Below are positions 1 through 11,661 of a stretch of 64,000 nucleotides of DNA, one piece after another. The stretch is from assembly GCF_021134715.1 (NCBI RefSeq), contig NC_060023.1:1-64000 (forward strand), in the 5' to 3' direction. The notes under the pieces are model-generated. The model was not told the DNA's origin. It ran no database searches and saw nothing but the letters and a program-made list of their open reading frames with translations. This stretch comes from Daphnia pulex (Eukaryota; Arthropoda; Branchiopoda; Diplostraca; Daphniidae). Position 1 is the stretch's first letter; each line of letters begins with the position of its first letter. The translations under genes and the position numbers were made by a program.

Positions 1-3000
1 GGGCTGCTTTCCAGACTTACTAAAAATGCTCAGAAACAGGCAATCGAGGATATATTCTTGATCAGCGTTTCACGCTGAGCACGATGAGATCAAAATCGGG
101 TTTAGTTCCAACACTTGCCACTTGGTGGCGCTGCTTTCCAGACTTACTAAAAATGCTCAGAAACAGGCAATCGAGGATATATTCTTGATCAGCGTTTCAC
201 GCTGAGCACGATGAGATCAAAATCGGGTTTAGTTCCAACACTTGCCACTTGGTGGCGCTGCTTTCCAGACTTACTAAAAATGCTCAGAAACAGGCAATCG
301 AGGATATATTCTTGATCAGCGTTTCACGCTGAGAACGATTTGATCAAAATCGGGTTTAGTTCCAACACTTGCCACTTGGTGGCGCTGCTTTCCAGACTTA
401 CTAAAAATGCTCAGAAACAGGCAATCGAGGATATATTCTTGATCAGCGTTTCACGCTGAGCACGATGAGATCAAAATCGGGTTTAGTTCCAACACTTGCC
501 ACTTGGTGGCGCTGCTTTCCAGACTTACTAAAAATGCTCAGAAACAGGCAATCGAGGATATATTCTTGATCAGCGTTTCACGCTGAGCACGATGAGATCA
601 AAATCGGGTTTAGTTCCAACACTTGCCACTTGGTGGCGCTGCAAGCACGATGAGATCAAAATCGGGTTTAGTTCCAACACTTGCCACTTGGTGGCGCTGC
701 TTTCCAGACTTACTAAAAATGCTCAGAAACAGGCAATCGAGGATATATTCTTGATCAGCGTTTCACGCTGAGCACGATGAGATCAAAATCGGGTTTAGTT
801 CCAACACTTGCCACTTGGTGGCGCTGCTTTCCAGACTTACTAAAAATGCTCAGAAACAGGCAATCGAGGATATATTCTTGATCAGCGTTTCACGTGCTTT
901 GATCAGCGTTTCACGCTGAGCACGATGAGATCAAAATCGGGTTTAGTTCCAACACTTGCCACTTGGTGGGGCTGCTTTCCAGACTTACTAAAAATGCTCA
1001 GAAACAGGCAATCGAGGATATATTCTTGATCAGCGTTTCACGCTGAGCACGATGAGATCAAAATCGGGTTTAGTTCCAACACTTGCCACTTGGTGGCGCT
1101 GCTTTCCAGACTTACTAAAAATGCTCAGAAACAGGCAATCGAGGATATATTCTTGATCAGCGTTTCACGCTGAGCACGATGAGATCAAAATCGGGTTTAG
1201 TTCCAACACTTGCCACTTGGTGGGGCTGCTTTCCAGACTTACTAAAAATGCTCAGAAACAGGCAATCGAGGATATATTCTTGATCAGCGTTTCACGCTGA
1301 GCACGATGAGATCAAAATCGGGTTTAGTTCCAACACTTGCCACTTGGTGGCGCTGCTTTCCAGACTTACTAAAAATGCTCAGAAACAGGCAATCGAGGAT
1401 ATATTCTTGATCAGCGTTTCACGCTGAGCACGATGAGATCAAAATCGGGTTTAGTTCCAACACTTGCCACTTGGTGGCGCTGCTTTCCAGACTTACTAAA
1501 AATGCTCAGAAACAGGCAATCGAGGATATATTCTTGATCAGCGTTTCACGCTGAGCACGATGAGATCAAAATCGGGTTTAGTTCCAACACTTGCCACTTG
1601 GTGGCGCTGCTTTCCAGACTTACTAAAAATGCTCAGAAACAGGCAATCGAGGATATATTCTTGATCAGCGTTTCACGCTGAGCACGATGAGATCAAAATC
1701 GGGTTTAGTTCCAACACTTGCCACTTGGTGGCGCTGCTTTCCAGACTTACTAAAAATGCTCAGAAACAGGCAATCGAGGATATATTCTTGATCAGCGTTT
1801 CAGCTGAGCACGATGAGATCAAAATCGGGTTTAGTTCCAACACTTGCCACTTGGTGGCGCTGCTTTCCAGACTTACTAAAAATGCTCAGAAACAGGCAAT
1901 CGAGGATATATTCTTGATCAGCGTTTCACGCTGAGCACGATGAGATCAAAATCGGGTTTAGTTCCAACACTTGCCACTTGGTGGCGCTGCAAGCACGATG
2001 AGATCAAAATCGGGTTTAGTTCCAACACTTGCCACTTGGTGGCGCTGCTTTCCAGACTTACTAAAAATGCTCAGAAACAGGCAATCGAGGATATATTCTT
2101 GATCAGCGTTTCACGCTGAGCACGATGAGATCAAAATCGGGTTTAGTTCCAACACTTGCCACTTGGTGGCGCTGCTTTCCAGACTTACTAAAAATGCTCA
2201 GAAACAGGCAATCGAGGATATATTCTTGATCAGCGTTTCAGCTGAGCACGATGAGATCAAAATCGGGTTTAGTTCCAACACTTGCCACTTGGTGGCGCTG
2301 CTTTCCAGACTTACTAAAAATGCTCAGAAACAGGCAATCGAGGATATATTCTTGATCAGCGTTTCACGCTGAGCACGATGAGATCAAAATCGGGTTTAGT
2401 TCCAACACTTGCCACTTGGTGGCGCTGCAAGCACGATGAGATCAAAATCGGGTTTAGTTCCAACACTTGCCACTTGGTGGCGCTGCTTTCCAGACTTACT
2501 AAAAATGCTCAGAAACAGGCAATCGAGGATATATTCTTGATCAGCGTTTCACGCTGAGCACGATGAGATCAAAATCGGGTTTAGTTCCAACACTTGCCAC
2601 TTGGTGGCGCTGCTTTCCAGACTTACTAAAAATGCTCAGAAACAGGCAATCGAGGATATATTCTTGATCAGCGTTTCACGTGCTTTGATCAGCGTTTCAC
2701 GCTGAGCACGATGAGATCAAAATCGGGTTTAGTTCCAACACTTGCCACTTGGTGGGGCTGCTTTCCAGACTTACTAAAAATGCTCAGAAACAGGCAATCG
2801 AGGATATATTCTTGATCAGCGTTTCACGCTGAGCACGATGAGATCAAAATCGGGTTTAGTTCCAACACTTGCCACTTGGTGGCGCTGCTTTCCAGACTTA
2901 CTAAAAATGCTCAGAAACAGGCAATCGAGGATATATTCTTGATCAGCGTTTCACGCTGAGCACGATGAGATCAAAATCGGGTTTAGTTCCAACACTTGCC

Positions 3001-4698
3001 ACTTGGTGGGGCTGCTTTCCAGACTTACTAAAAATGCTCAGAAACAGGCAATCGAGGATATATTCTTGATCAGCGTTTCACGCTGAGCACGATGAGATCA
3101 AAATCGGGTTTAGTTCCAACACTTGCCACTTGGTGGCGCTGCTTTCCAGACTTACTAAAAATGCTCAGAAACAGGCAATCGAGGATATATTCTTGATCAG
3201 CGTTTCACGCTGAGCACGATGAGATCAAAATCGGGTTTAGTTCCAACACTTGCCACTTGGTGGCGCTGCTTTCCAGACTTACTAAAAATGCTCAGAAACA
3301 GGCAATCGAGGATATATTCTTGATCAGCGTTTCACGCTGAGCACGATGAGATCAAAATCGGGTTTAGTTCCAACACTTGCCACTTGGTGGCGCTGCTTTC
3401 CAGACTTACTAAAAATGCTCAGAAACAGGCAATCGAGGATATATTCTTGATCAGCGTTTCACGCTGAGCACGATGAGATCAAAATCGGGTTTAGTTCCAA
3501 CACTTGCCACTTGGTGGCGCTGCTTTCCAGACTTACTAAAAATGCTCAGAAACAGGCAATCGAGGATATATTCTTGATCAGCGTTTCACGCTGAGCACGA
3601 TGAGATCAAAATCGGGTTTAGTTCCAACACTTGCCACTTGGTGGCGCTGCTTTCCAGACTTACTAAAAATGCTCAGAAACAGGCAATCGAGGATATATTC
3701 TTGATCAGCGTTTCACGCTGAGCACGATGAGATCAAAATCGGGTTTAGTTCCAACACTTGCCACTTGGTGGCGCTGCTTTCCAGACTTACTAAAAATGCT
3801 CAGAAACAGGCAATCGAGGATATATTCTTGATCAGCGTTTCACGCTGAGAACGATTTGATCAAAATCGGGTTTAGTTCCAACACTTGCCACTTGGTGGCG
3901 CTGCTTTCCAGACTTACTAAAAATGCTCAGAAACAGGCAATCGAGGATATATTCTTGATCAGCGTTTCACGCTGAGCACGATGAGATCAAAATCGGGTTT
4001 AGTTCCAACACTTGCCACTTGGTGGCGCTGCTTTCCAGACTTACTAAAAATGCTCAGAAACAGGCAATCGAGGATATATTCTTGATCAGCGTTTCACGCT
4101 GAGCACGATGAGATCAAAATCGGGTTTAGTTCCAACACTTGCCACTTGGTGGCGCTGCAAGCACGATGAGATCAAAATCGGGTTTAGTTCCAACACTTGC
4201 CACTTGGTGGCGCTGCTTTCCAGACTTACTAAAAATGCTCAGAAACAGGCAATCGAGGATATATTCTTGATCAGCGTTTCACGCTGAGCACGATGAGATC
4301 AAAATCGGGTTTAGTTCCAACACTTGCCACTTGGTGGCGCTGCTTTCCAGACTTACTAAAAATGCTCAGAAACAGGCAATCGAGGATATATTCTTGATCA
4401 GCGTTTCACGCTGAGCACGATGAGATCAAAATCGGGTTTAGTTCCAACACTTGCCACTTGGTGGCGCTGCTTTCCAGACTTACTAAAAATGCTCAGAAAC
4501 AGGCAATCGAGGATATATTCTTGATCAGCGTTTCACGCTGAGCACGATGAGATCAAAATCGGGTTTAGTTCCAACACTTGCCACTTGGTGGCGCTGCTTT
4601 CCAGACTTACTAAAAATGCTCAGAAACAGGCAATCGAGGATATATTCTTGATCAGCGTTTCACGCTGAGCACGATGAGATCAAAATCGGGTTTAGTTC
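1..4698. repeat. 127-bp tandem satellite with higher-order structure
   Basis: Head-to-tail array of a 127-bp unit; the GCTGCTTTCC landmark recurs at 3, 130, 257 and so on. It continues off the left edge and stops abruptly at 4698. I count roughly 35 near-full units plus four truncated 59-bp units (starting near 638, 1986, 2424, 4154), two 148-bp units with a 21-bp internal duplication (near 893 and 2679) and two 125-bp units with a 2-bp deletion (1801, 2239). Variants recur at fixed offsets (438, 1786 and 3516 bp), so whole blocks were duplicated. Point differences between units are very few, which implies a young or actively homogenised array, or assembly duplication. Each normal unit carries TTGGTGGCGCTGC. 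Confidence 0.97.
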
Positions 4699-4708
4699 AA
4701 AGTCTTTT

Positions 4709-4975
4709 GGTCAATTTATGTCTTTTAAGTTTAGTTTGGATAAATTCTTAGCTACTTTTATTTTGACAATAGATGGCGCTGACGTCGAATTTTTGAATTG
4801 AGTTTTAAAGCTGTTCTACTGGTCGGATAATTTTTTAAACCCGATTTTCTTGTTCCTCGTGTCAAGACTCATCTTTTAAGTTTAGTTTGGTTAAATTCTG
4901 AGCTATTTTAATTTTCAAATAGGTGGCGCCACTTTTGAAAATGAGCTTTTTTGACTGTTGAGTAGATGGCGCTGC
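4709..4975. repeat. Diverged tandem repeats beside the satellite
   Basis: Two related stretches about 160 bp apart share CTTTTAAGTTTAGTTTGG, then TAAATTCT and a GCTA-rich tract. They end in AGATGGCGCTGAC (4771) and AGGTGGCGCCAC (4921). A third AGATGGCGCTGC lies at 4964. They are not copies of the 127-bp unit but share its GGCGCTG-type core. No coding sequence is visible from 4699 to 5551. Confidence 0.6.
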
Positions 4976-5551
4976 AATCGAAAATCTTTTTGAAGCATTT
5001 CTACTGGAAGGGCTGCACTAGTCGATGTGTTTACTAATTGCCCAGTTAAATGGTGGATCTCCTTTGTCCTTTGAATTTACATGGTCCGATTTGCTAATAA
5101 TTTATTTGAACAATTCAAAGAACTGGATCGCCTCCTTCTTTAATTTCTTTAAAATCGAAGGGAAGGAAAGCTTTTCTTGCTGAGCTTGACGAGCACGAAA
5201 ATTTTATCCATTTGTATGGGGTGACGCGTTGACGACGAAACATTTTATTAACAATAAGCAATAACAAAGAAAAGGAAAAATATTAACAGTAAAAAAAACA
5301 CAATGATATCATGTAAAATAATTAGAATAAAACGTAATGAATAAGAAAAATTAACGAAGTCTGAAAAAAACAAGTGAAAAATAAATGTTTTAAATTGTTA
5401 AACTGGCAACTGTGCTGCATTAGTCAGACGCTTTAATAAAAAGAAACACATTTTTGAACATGTGTTTATTAGCAGTCTGCAGTCTAGTCAGTTTAGATTG
5501 GAATCTTTAAGTCTTGAACAGTATTAATCTGATTTAATCGAGGAAAACAGA

Positions 5552-6794
5552 ATGAAGGTAACGTACTCTTTGTCGAATGAACTACAATTTCATAGCTTTA
5601 AAATGTTAATTTATCAATCAGAGACTAGATGTTCTTCAAATCTTGGCAGAAAGGAATGAAAGAAGAAAACGCGAACTGGAGCTCAATGGTTTACCGTCAG
5701 AAAGCAAATAATTCTTTGCCCATAACCCCAAATTTTTCAAGGCAGGTAACATATAATGGATTATTTTCTGTTTGGGCCCAAAACAAAACTTAAACACATT
5801 TTCACTCAAAGACTCCATCATCGTTGAATCATCATCCCAGAGTGCTTCGTCAAAAAGTAGTAGACAGGAAGAATTAAATCGTGCTACAGTTCTGGATAAT
5901 TTTGATGATACACAAGTTTATCTTTTTTATTCAAAAGGTAAATTCTCAATTGATTGATTGTTTTATCTTATTATCATCTTCATTCATTCCCTTAGGCGAA
6001 GTAAACTATTCTTGGCTTGATAAAGATCTAGGTATTAAAGATGTTCCAAAGATGTCTTCTTCAGATTTGGTGAACTATTTGCGGTCAGAAATAAAGGTAT
6101 AATTTACAAAATTGAATGTTGTGGCTCTAACTGATTGTTTCTCATTTTGTTTTAGGGCAATAAATTACAACGATCATTGTTAACCTGCAAATTATCATGT
6201 AGGAGATATTTGTTCTTTCTAATGTCAGTGACAACAAGCAAAGATGTGGCAGAACTCAGAAGTGTGTCTCAAGATTCTTTCAGAAAAAATATTTGATAAA
6301 ACTCAACAATTCTGTATTGAAGTGCCTGACTTACTTCTAGTCCTGATGAATTTTGGTACTGTTCAAAGCAACTTTTGGCCTGTGGCTTTGGACATTTCTT
6401 TTCCTCGCCCATTCCGGAAATTTTCCATGAACAGTTTCGATTCGGAAAAACATCATGTCCCTTTCCCTCGCTTGAATTTGGAGAAAATATTGTCTCTCTT
6501 GAGTTTCAATGTGAAAACATATCCCTATTTTTCCGAGAACGAGAAAATTGGAATGTGCAACCTCTTGCTAAACCTTTACATGGCCAATTTTATAGCTGGA
6601 GACACTTTTCTAACTCTCAAAATCAGAGACATTATATCACATATACTTGAAAGTTTTACAGTAGAGGAATGGAGGGAACTTAATTTCAAAATGGTATTTC
6701 TTTTATATTATGTTTTGTTTTAAGTTCTCAAACTTATCTTTTTGGTTTTAGTATTGAAGAACTTATTTTGCAGTGTTGGATTGAGAACCTGTAA
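5552..6794 (+). pseudogene. Broken SLF2/FAM178-like gene (CANIN domain)
   Basis: Splice signals and phase give exons 5552-5557, about 5623-5744, 5811-5939, 5996-6097, 6156-6692 and 6774-6794. The C-terminal part reads PDLLLVLMNFG, then NLEKILSLLSF, LLLNLYMANF and LESFTVEEW. The order and spacing recall the helical C-terminal region of SLF2/FAM178, the SMC5/6 localisation factor. That assignment is from memory of the family and is moderate. Two lesions argue against function: an in-frame TAA at 5709-5711, and a frame break in an A6 run (6284-6289), where losing one A would rejoin SVSQDSFRK to IFDKTQQF. The product also ends early, right where the next gene begins on the other strand. Either lesion could be a sequencing error; together they suggest a truncated duplicate. 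Confidence 0.5.
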
Positions 6795-6808
6795 CCTACA
6801 GCGATGGT

Positions 6809-7323
6809 TCAACGAATTACGTACAGTATATACCAACAACTACAAGCCGTGGAGCAACTACAAGCTGTCGGTTCATCAGCGATGGACTCGAGTAAACGAC
6901 GAGCAATGGTCGTTTGCCGAAGGGCTTCTTCCGCCAAGGCAAGAAATTGACTGCTACTGAGAACCTTGGTGCTAGAGCTGACGGATTTCTTTTGTGATTG
7001 GCGTTGCGATGCAGGGATTGTAGGGAGCGTTGTAATTTGATTCCTGCCTTTTGCTTGTTGAGGTGACGACACACTCTCCTGGAGCTCATCCAGCAACAAA
7101 TCTGCAAGAAAAACCAAATAATTCACAGGTAAGAAAGAAGAAGGCACAAGTTGTATTATAGAGTTTTTAATGAGATTCTTTAGTCCACACCTAGATTTTG
7201 GTCCCATTCGGAGATTGGATACTGTGTCTCGTACAGTTGTATTTCCTCCGCATCTCCATTAAGGTTCCATGACTGTTGATGACTGGTGGTACTCATCGAC
7301 GTTGAATTCGGTATGTCTCCCAT
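6809..7323 (-). CDS. Small two-exon gene, unknown protein of 141 aa
   Basis: Exon 1 is 7191-7323, starting at ATG GGA GAC. The intron is 7102-7190 (89 bp; donor GTGTGG, acceptor CTTGCAG). Exon 2 is 6809-7101. The phases match, a G joining AT to give Asp, and the joined frame is open for 141 residues. The N-terminus is polar (MGDIPNSTSMSTTSHQQ). The middle is Ser/Gln/Lys-rich. A helical segment, FLALAEEALRQTTIARRLLE, resembles the C-terminal coiled segment common in MADF or Myb/SANT-like transposon-derived proteins, but no DNA-binding domain precedes it. The Cys-rich tail (ACSCSTACSCW) looks like out-of-family sequence. It ends 15 bp from the end of the convergent SLF2-like pseudogene, so both may be cut at one rearrangement junction. 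Confidence 0.45.
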
Positions 7324-9099
7324 TTCTATCTTTATAGTTTTTCCTTTATTTTCGCCTCTGTGTTCAACATGGTAATATTTTATAACAATTTATCATCCGT
7401 TTTCCGGATGATTTACAAGGGTAGTAAAAGGACACTGCAATAGGGCGGGGTTGAACACAATCAATCGAGAGACAGGTCGATATGCTGATAGTCAATAGAC
7501 TCTTGCGTGCAGTTGTTTCTATGTGACATTTCTCTTGATTCATTTCGTGTCAGCTAGCAGCTAGTGAAAGGCGTAACGAATTAACGATTCGAGTTGAGTT
7601 GCTGCCGCAAAGCAATCAAATTAGCTGTCGCTAGGTGGCTTAAAATGATTTCCACTAGGTTGCGCGAGTGTCTTCACTCTTCAGGGATAAATGTGTTATG
7701 GTCGTGACGTTTCTCATGATGAAAATGAAAAGGTCCAATGCAACAGTAAAAGTAATTATTTTTTATCCAATTTCTTACTAAAGTACTTAATCAATATGAC
7801 TAGAGATCAATTTGCTATTTGAATACCTTGCCAATCATAACTTCCTTTGTAAAATTTCAGATGTCATTCTTTTGGACTGCATAGTGTTGTCTTACTCCTG
7901 GTATTCTATGGTCATAATGAGTCCTGCATGTAATAGTATACACACTGTGTTTCCTGATGGTAATCTTAATATTTTCTTAAATAGGTCCGCTGCTGGTTAC
8001 TTTGTTGCAGACAGCTGGGGATAGGTGTTCCTTTTGCAGGTGTGCTACTGGTACTGGTTGTAATTTTCGTCATGTACAGAAACAATTCTTAAGCAGGTAA
8101 GTGAATCATGAGAGTTGCCACTTTCCAAGTCTGTTTTCTAATCTACTTTAATTCATCTTGTAAAAGGATGTCGAAGATCTTTCCTTTCTCCACGTGGTTG
8201 CTGACGTGTCATGAAGATGTGTTTTTGGGAGGGTCTCTACTATATTGCAAGACAAAAGTGTGATGAAAACAGGAAATCTGAAATGGTAATAATTTACTGG
8301 TATGATAAATCAAGTAGGTTAGCATTTTGTTCTTGGTTGAAGATAACTGACATCTTATTTCATGCTTCAAATTAGAGCTTTTGTGGAAGGTTCTTCGTAC
8401 TTGGAAAGAGTTGTAAATTTTGTTTGATCAGACAGAGCAGATTGCATATTCTTAAAACCTGAAATGAAATCTTTGCGATGTGTTGATCTTTGGTCATTTC
8501 TTTTTCTTGTTTAGTGTATATTTAAAGTAGATCATTATTGGTATCTTTTTTCACATTTCAAAATGTTTATTAAAGTTCTTTTTCTTTGTAGGTGTCCATC
8601 TTTCTTAATAGCCCACATTTCTACTTGACAGCTCTACCAATGTGCTTAACAGCATAAGAAGTTAATCAATGATGCCAAGCTTCTAAGGACTTACAAACGA
8701 AAATGTTTCTCATTTCACAGTAATGGTGATCCCAAAGAATATGACCATTGAAGATTTAGTTCTCTATGCAGAGACAAAACGATAGTGTTAAGTCTGAAGT
8801 TGAGTCACACCAATTAGCTTGAAACTAAATTGCTTTTTTCACACTGCAGTGGCTGAAAACAATTGGATGTACATGGCTAATTTTATCGTCATATAAATAG
8901 GGTGGTGGACATGTTACAAAATTTTTCCACAAGAATGCAGAAAACTTATCAAATCAATTACTAGATGACCTTTTTATATCTTCCTTTTTACTCCTATCAT
9001 TTGGTAAGGTTACCCCTGATTCAAATAGTCATATCTTTCACATCTCACTAGAGTTATTGATTATTCTAAGGGTTTAAATAGTGACGAACTGACAGGTGG
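7324..9099. other. Intergenic, no supported gene
   Basis: AT-rich sequence with only short frames. CTCF-like cores occur at 7627-7640 (GTCGCTAGGTGGCT) and 7652-7664 (CCACTAGGTTGCG). There are a few exon-like acceptor and donor sites but no frame long enough to support a protein. Confidence 0.5.
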
Positions 9100-10140
9100 A
9101 TGGTGGCAGCATATTTGATACAGGGATCCACTCTTTCTTATAGGCTAAAGCATCTGACAGAAGTTATCCAAAATAGGCAACTTGTGTGTATTACGTTTCA
9201 GATGGTTTCGATTCCGACTAGTCCGGTGCATCAGTGGGCCCTCTTCCGACAAACCCAGATTAGTTTCATTATCAATCATGTTTTCGAATTTTTTTTAGAA
9301 AATGGCTAATTGGTTTTTCTTTTGTGAACATATGTTGGTGGTGGACCGTAAATTCCAGAATCGGATGAGATTTCTGGCGATGACAATAGAACAGGATGCA
9401 TATTCGGAAGTCATGGGCTGTCTGATGGGCCCGCAACACGTCCAGCAGCCACATTGAGACTCGGAAACGTTTGTCGGTTCTTCGTTGCCGACGTCGGCCG
9501 TCTTGACTGAGTTACATCACGCTACCTGGACAATTCCCGACTCTTCACTCGCTTCGACGACAACAAAGAATTTTTTCCGGTTCCAAAGTTTATGGTGTTC
9601 CGTCGGTGGACCACACATTTTGAGTCATCGTTATTATGATGCATTTGCCTATAATAGTGAAGCAGGAGCGATAACTGGGAGCAGCTGCCGGATGATTCTG
9701 GAACCACGAACTTACTCTTCCGTTTGGTGTTCCGATTCGCCAGTTATTTGTTTGGTCGTTTGCATCGCAACCGACTGAAACATCACCGCAATGAACCGAA
9801 ACTATGAGATGCTATTTTGTTGCCGGGAGTAATCAAAGATATCCTATCAGGTAAAATTCCATTAGAACTATTTCTTGAAACTCTAAAATTTGAATTCTCA
9901 TTTAATTTTATTGCTGCCCAGTGCTGGATCGTGGATAGAATCATTCGTTCGGCTGAAGAATATCTCGATTCTTTCGAATGACCTGGCCCAACAATTCACA
10001 GATATCGCCGGGATCAACTCGCTTATTCAATCCCGCCATATTGGGATCCAGCAAAGAAAACTTTTACTCCTCAGCTGAATGTTGTCCACCATTCAACAAC
10101 GGATGCCACTGCTTCTAGTCAATCTGCTGGACCGTGTTCC
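9100..10140 (+). pseudogene. Decayed coding remnants, family not recognised
   Basis: Several short plus-strand stretches read like protein but sit in different frames separated by stops. Examples are RYLDNSRLFTRFDDNKEFF followed by PVPKFMVFRRW near 9515-9620, LPDDSGTTNLLFRLVFRF near 9690-9760, and HRYRRDQLAYSIPPYWDP near 10000-10055. No splice arrangement restores one frame. I cannot name the family. A dead mobile element or dead gene is the simplest reading. Confidence 0.2.
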
Positions 10141-11397
10141 GGCATGAAAGATTCATTTCAGATTGTTTGAAATTGCCATGAACTTGTTTGTTTTTTGTTT
10201 GTTTTCTGCAATTCGTCTTGTTGTGGAGCGTCTAGACTAGCATATCTGAGTAAGGGTCTAACAGTTTGCGTATTGGCCCAGTCGAAGGTACTGGAGGAAG
10301 TCTGATTGGTGGCGATCGTGTGCCCGTTTTAGTGATGGTTAGTTAGAGAACGCTGCCGTAATTGTTGTCACAGAAGGAGTGATTTATGTCTCCGGCTCTT
10401 TTAGTTAAATTTCGTGTCAGAAACAAAAAGGTTTTCCATTCAGGGTTCCCCATCTCTCATACCGGTCTGTTACAGCAGTAGTCAACGGCGTACAAAGAAT
10501 TTTTTATATCAAGGTTTTTTTTCTCATTTAAATGCTGCAGTGCATTAATGTTAGTATTTGTTTTTGTAAGAGTTGACTGGGGAAGTATTGGGTTTGTACA
10601 TGCATGGTGTTATTTATCATAAGAATACAAGAACAGACATGGGAAACATTGGGAGGTAATAGAGGGGGGACATGTGGAAGGAGTAGGAAATGAACCTGGG
10701 GCCTTTCTTATCATCACTAGGGGCCGTAACCATGACAGAGGTCCATCATCCAATTTGATAAATCTCGAGAATTTAATCCGATCCTTTAAAGGGCTGGCTA
10801 AGAATGCTGTGGAATTTTTCAATTTAGGCAACACAGTAGGTAGCTATTGGTTATAGCTCAAAATTGTCACGAGTTACGTGTTTGAATCTTGTAGGACAAT
10901 GGAAGAATAAGAGGGTAGGAAGTAGAAGTGCAGAGAAATCAGAAATCTTTGGAATAGTCCAGTAAAATGCGAATGTATAAGAAAAGAAACGTGGTAAGTT
11001 GCAATTTTATTTTTCAACGGGATATTTACATCCATCAGGATGATTCCATTCATAGTTGAAATGTTTGGTTAGTAATGTAACTATAATTGCGTATTATAGA
11101 GACGTTACATAGTGTTTAAGGATTGATCCACCGTAGTGTTGGTAGTTTTAAATGGTACACGCGAATCTTTCAGTCTTCATTCTGCAGTGTTGTGTTAGCA
11201 ATGGAGGAGTAGGGTTGTCGAATTTGTGTTCTGGTCATCCGTGTGGACAATCGGTTTGACTGAGTGTGTGCTTGTCAAGGTTGTTTTAACTCTTACTTTT
11301 ATACGGCAGTATAAAACTAAATCAATAAATGTGTAATTGAAAATAACTTGTGCCTAGTTTGTGTTTTGTTTTTACTTCGGGTGTTGCAGGATGCAAT
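10141..11397. other. Intergenic, nothing recognised
   Basis: About 1.25 kb of unremarkable AT-rich sequence up to the left edge of the DIRS element. Short open frames on both strands at 10610-10856 overlap each other and show no family features. Confidence 0.5.
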
Positions 11398-11467
11398 AAT
11401 TTGTAAATTGTTCGAGCGAGCTTTAGCTCGCGATGAGCAATTTGGATTGTTGGGGGAATGGAGTGAA

Positions 11468-11590
11468 GACATTGACTGTGTGCGACCTCTATATTTCAGC
11501 TGCTTCTCAGCAAACAAAAGAACAACAAAAACGGGGGATAGGTGAGAGATGGCGCTCAGGTGGGCGGACCTTTCCCTTAGACACATCAGA
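11468..11590 (+). repeat. DIRS left inverted terminal repeat
   Basis: 123 bp, reverse-complementary to 14022-14144. It begins GACATTGACTGTGTGCGACC and ends CTTAGACACATCAGA. It contains AGATGGCGCTCAG at 11547, which resembles a CTCF core. Sequence outside it (11398-11467) is specific to the left edge. Confidence 0.9.
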
Positions 11591-11661
11591 ATTGGAAGCA
11601 AAAACAAACTGTGGATCTGGCTTAACGGAAAATGTGTAAGGTGATCCATGGTTCAAATGGC

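Noticed and set aside
1725-2372. Two identical 69-codon ORFs in the satellite
   Set aside because: They arise only where a 2-bp deletion (CAGCTGAG) links two units in frame. They start without an ATG and are a by-product of the repeat.
6375-6650. 91-codon ORF overlapping the SLF2-like exon
   Set aside because: A frame shadow of the longer 6244-6723 frame, which has the recognisable helical pattern.
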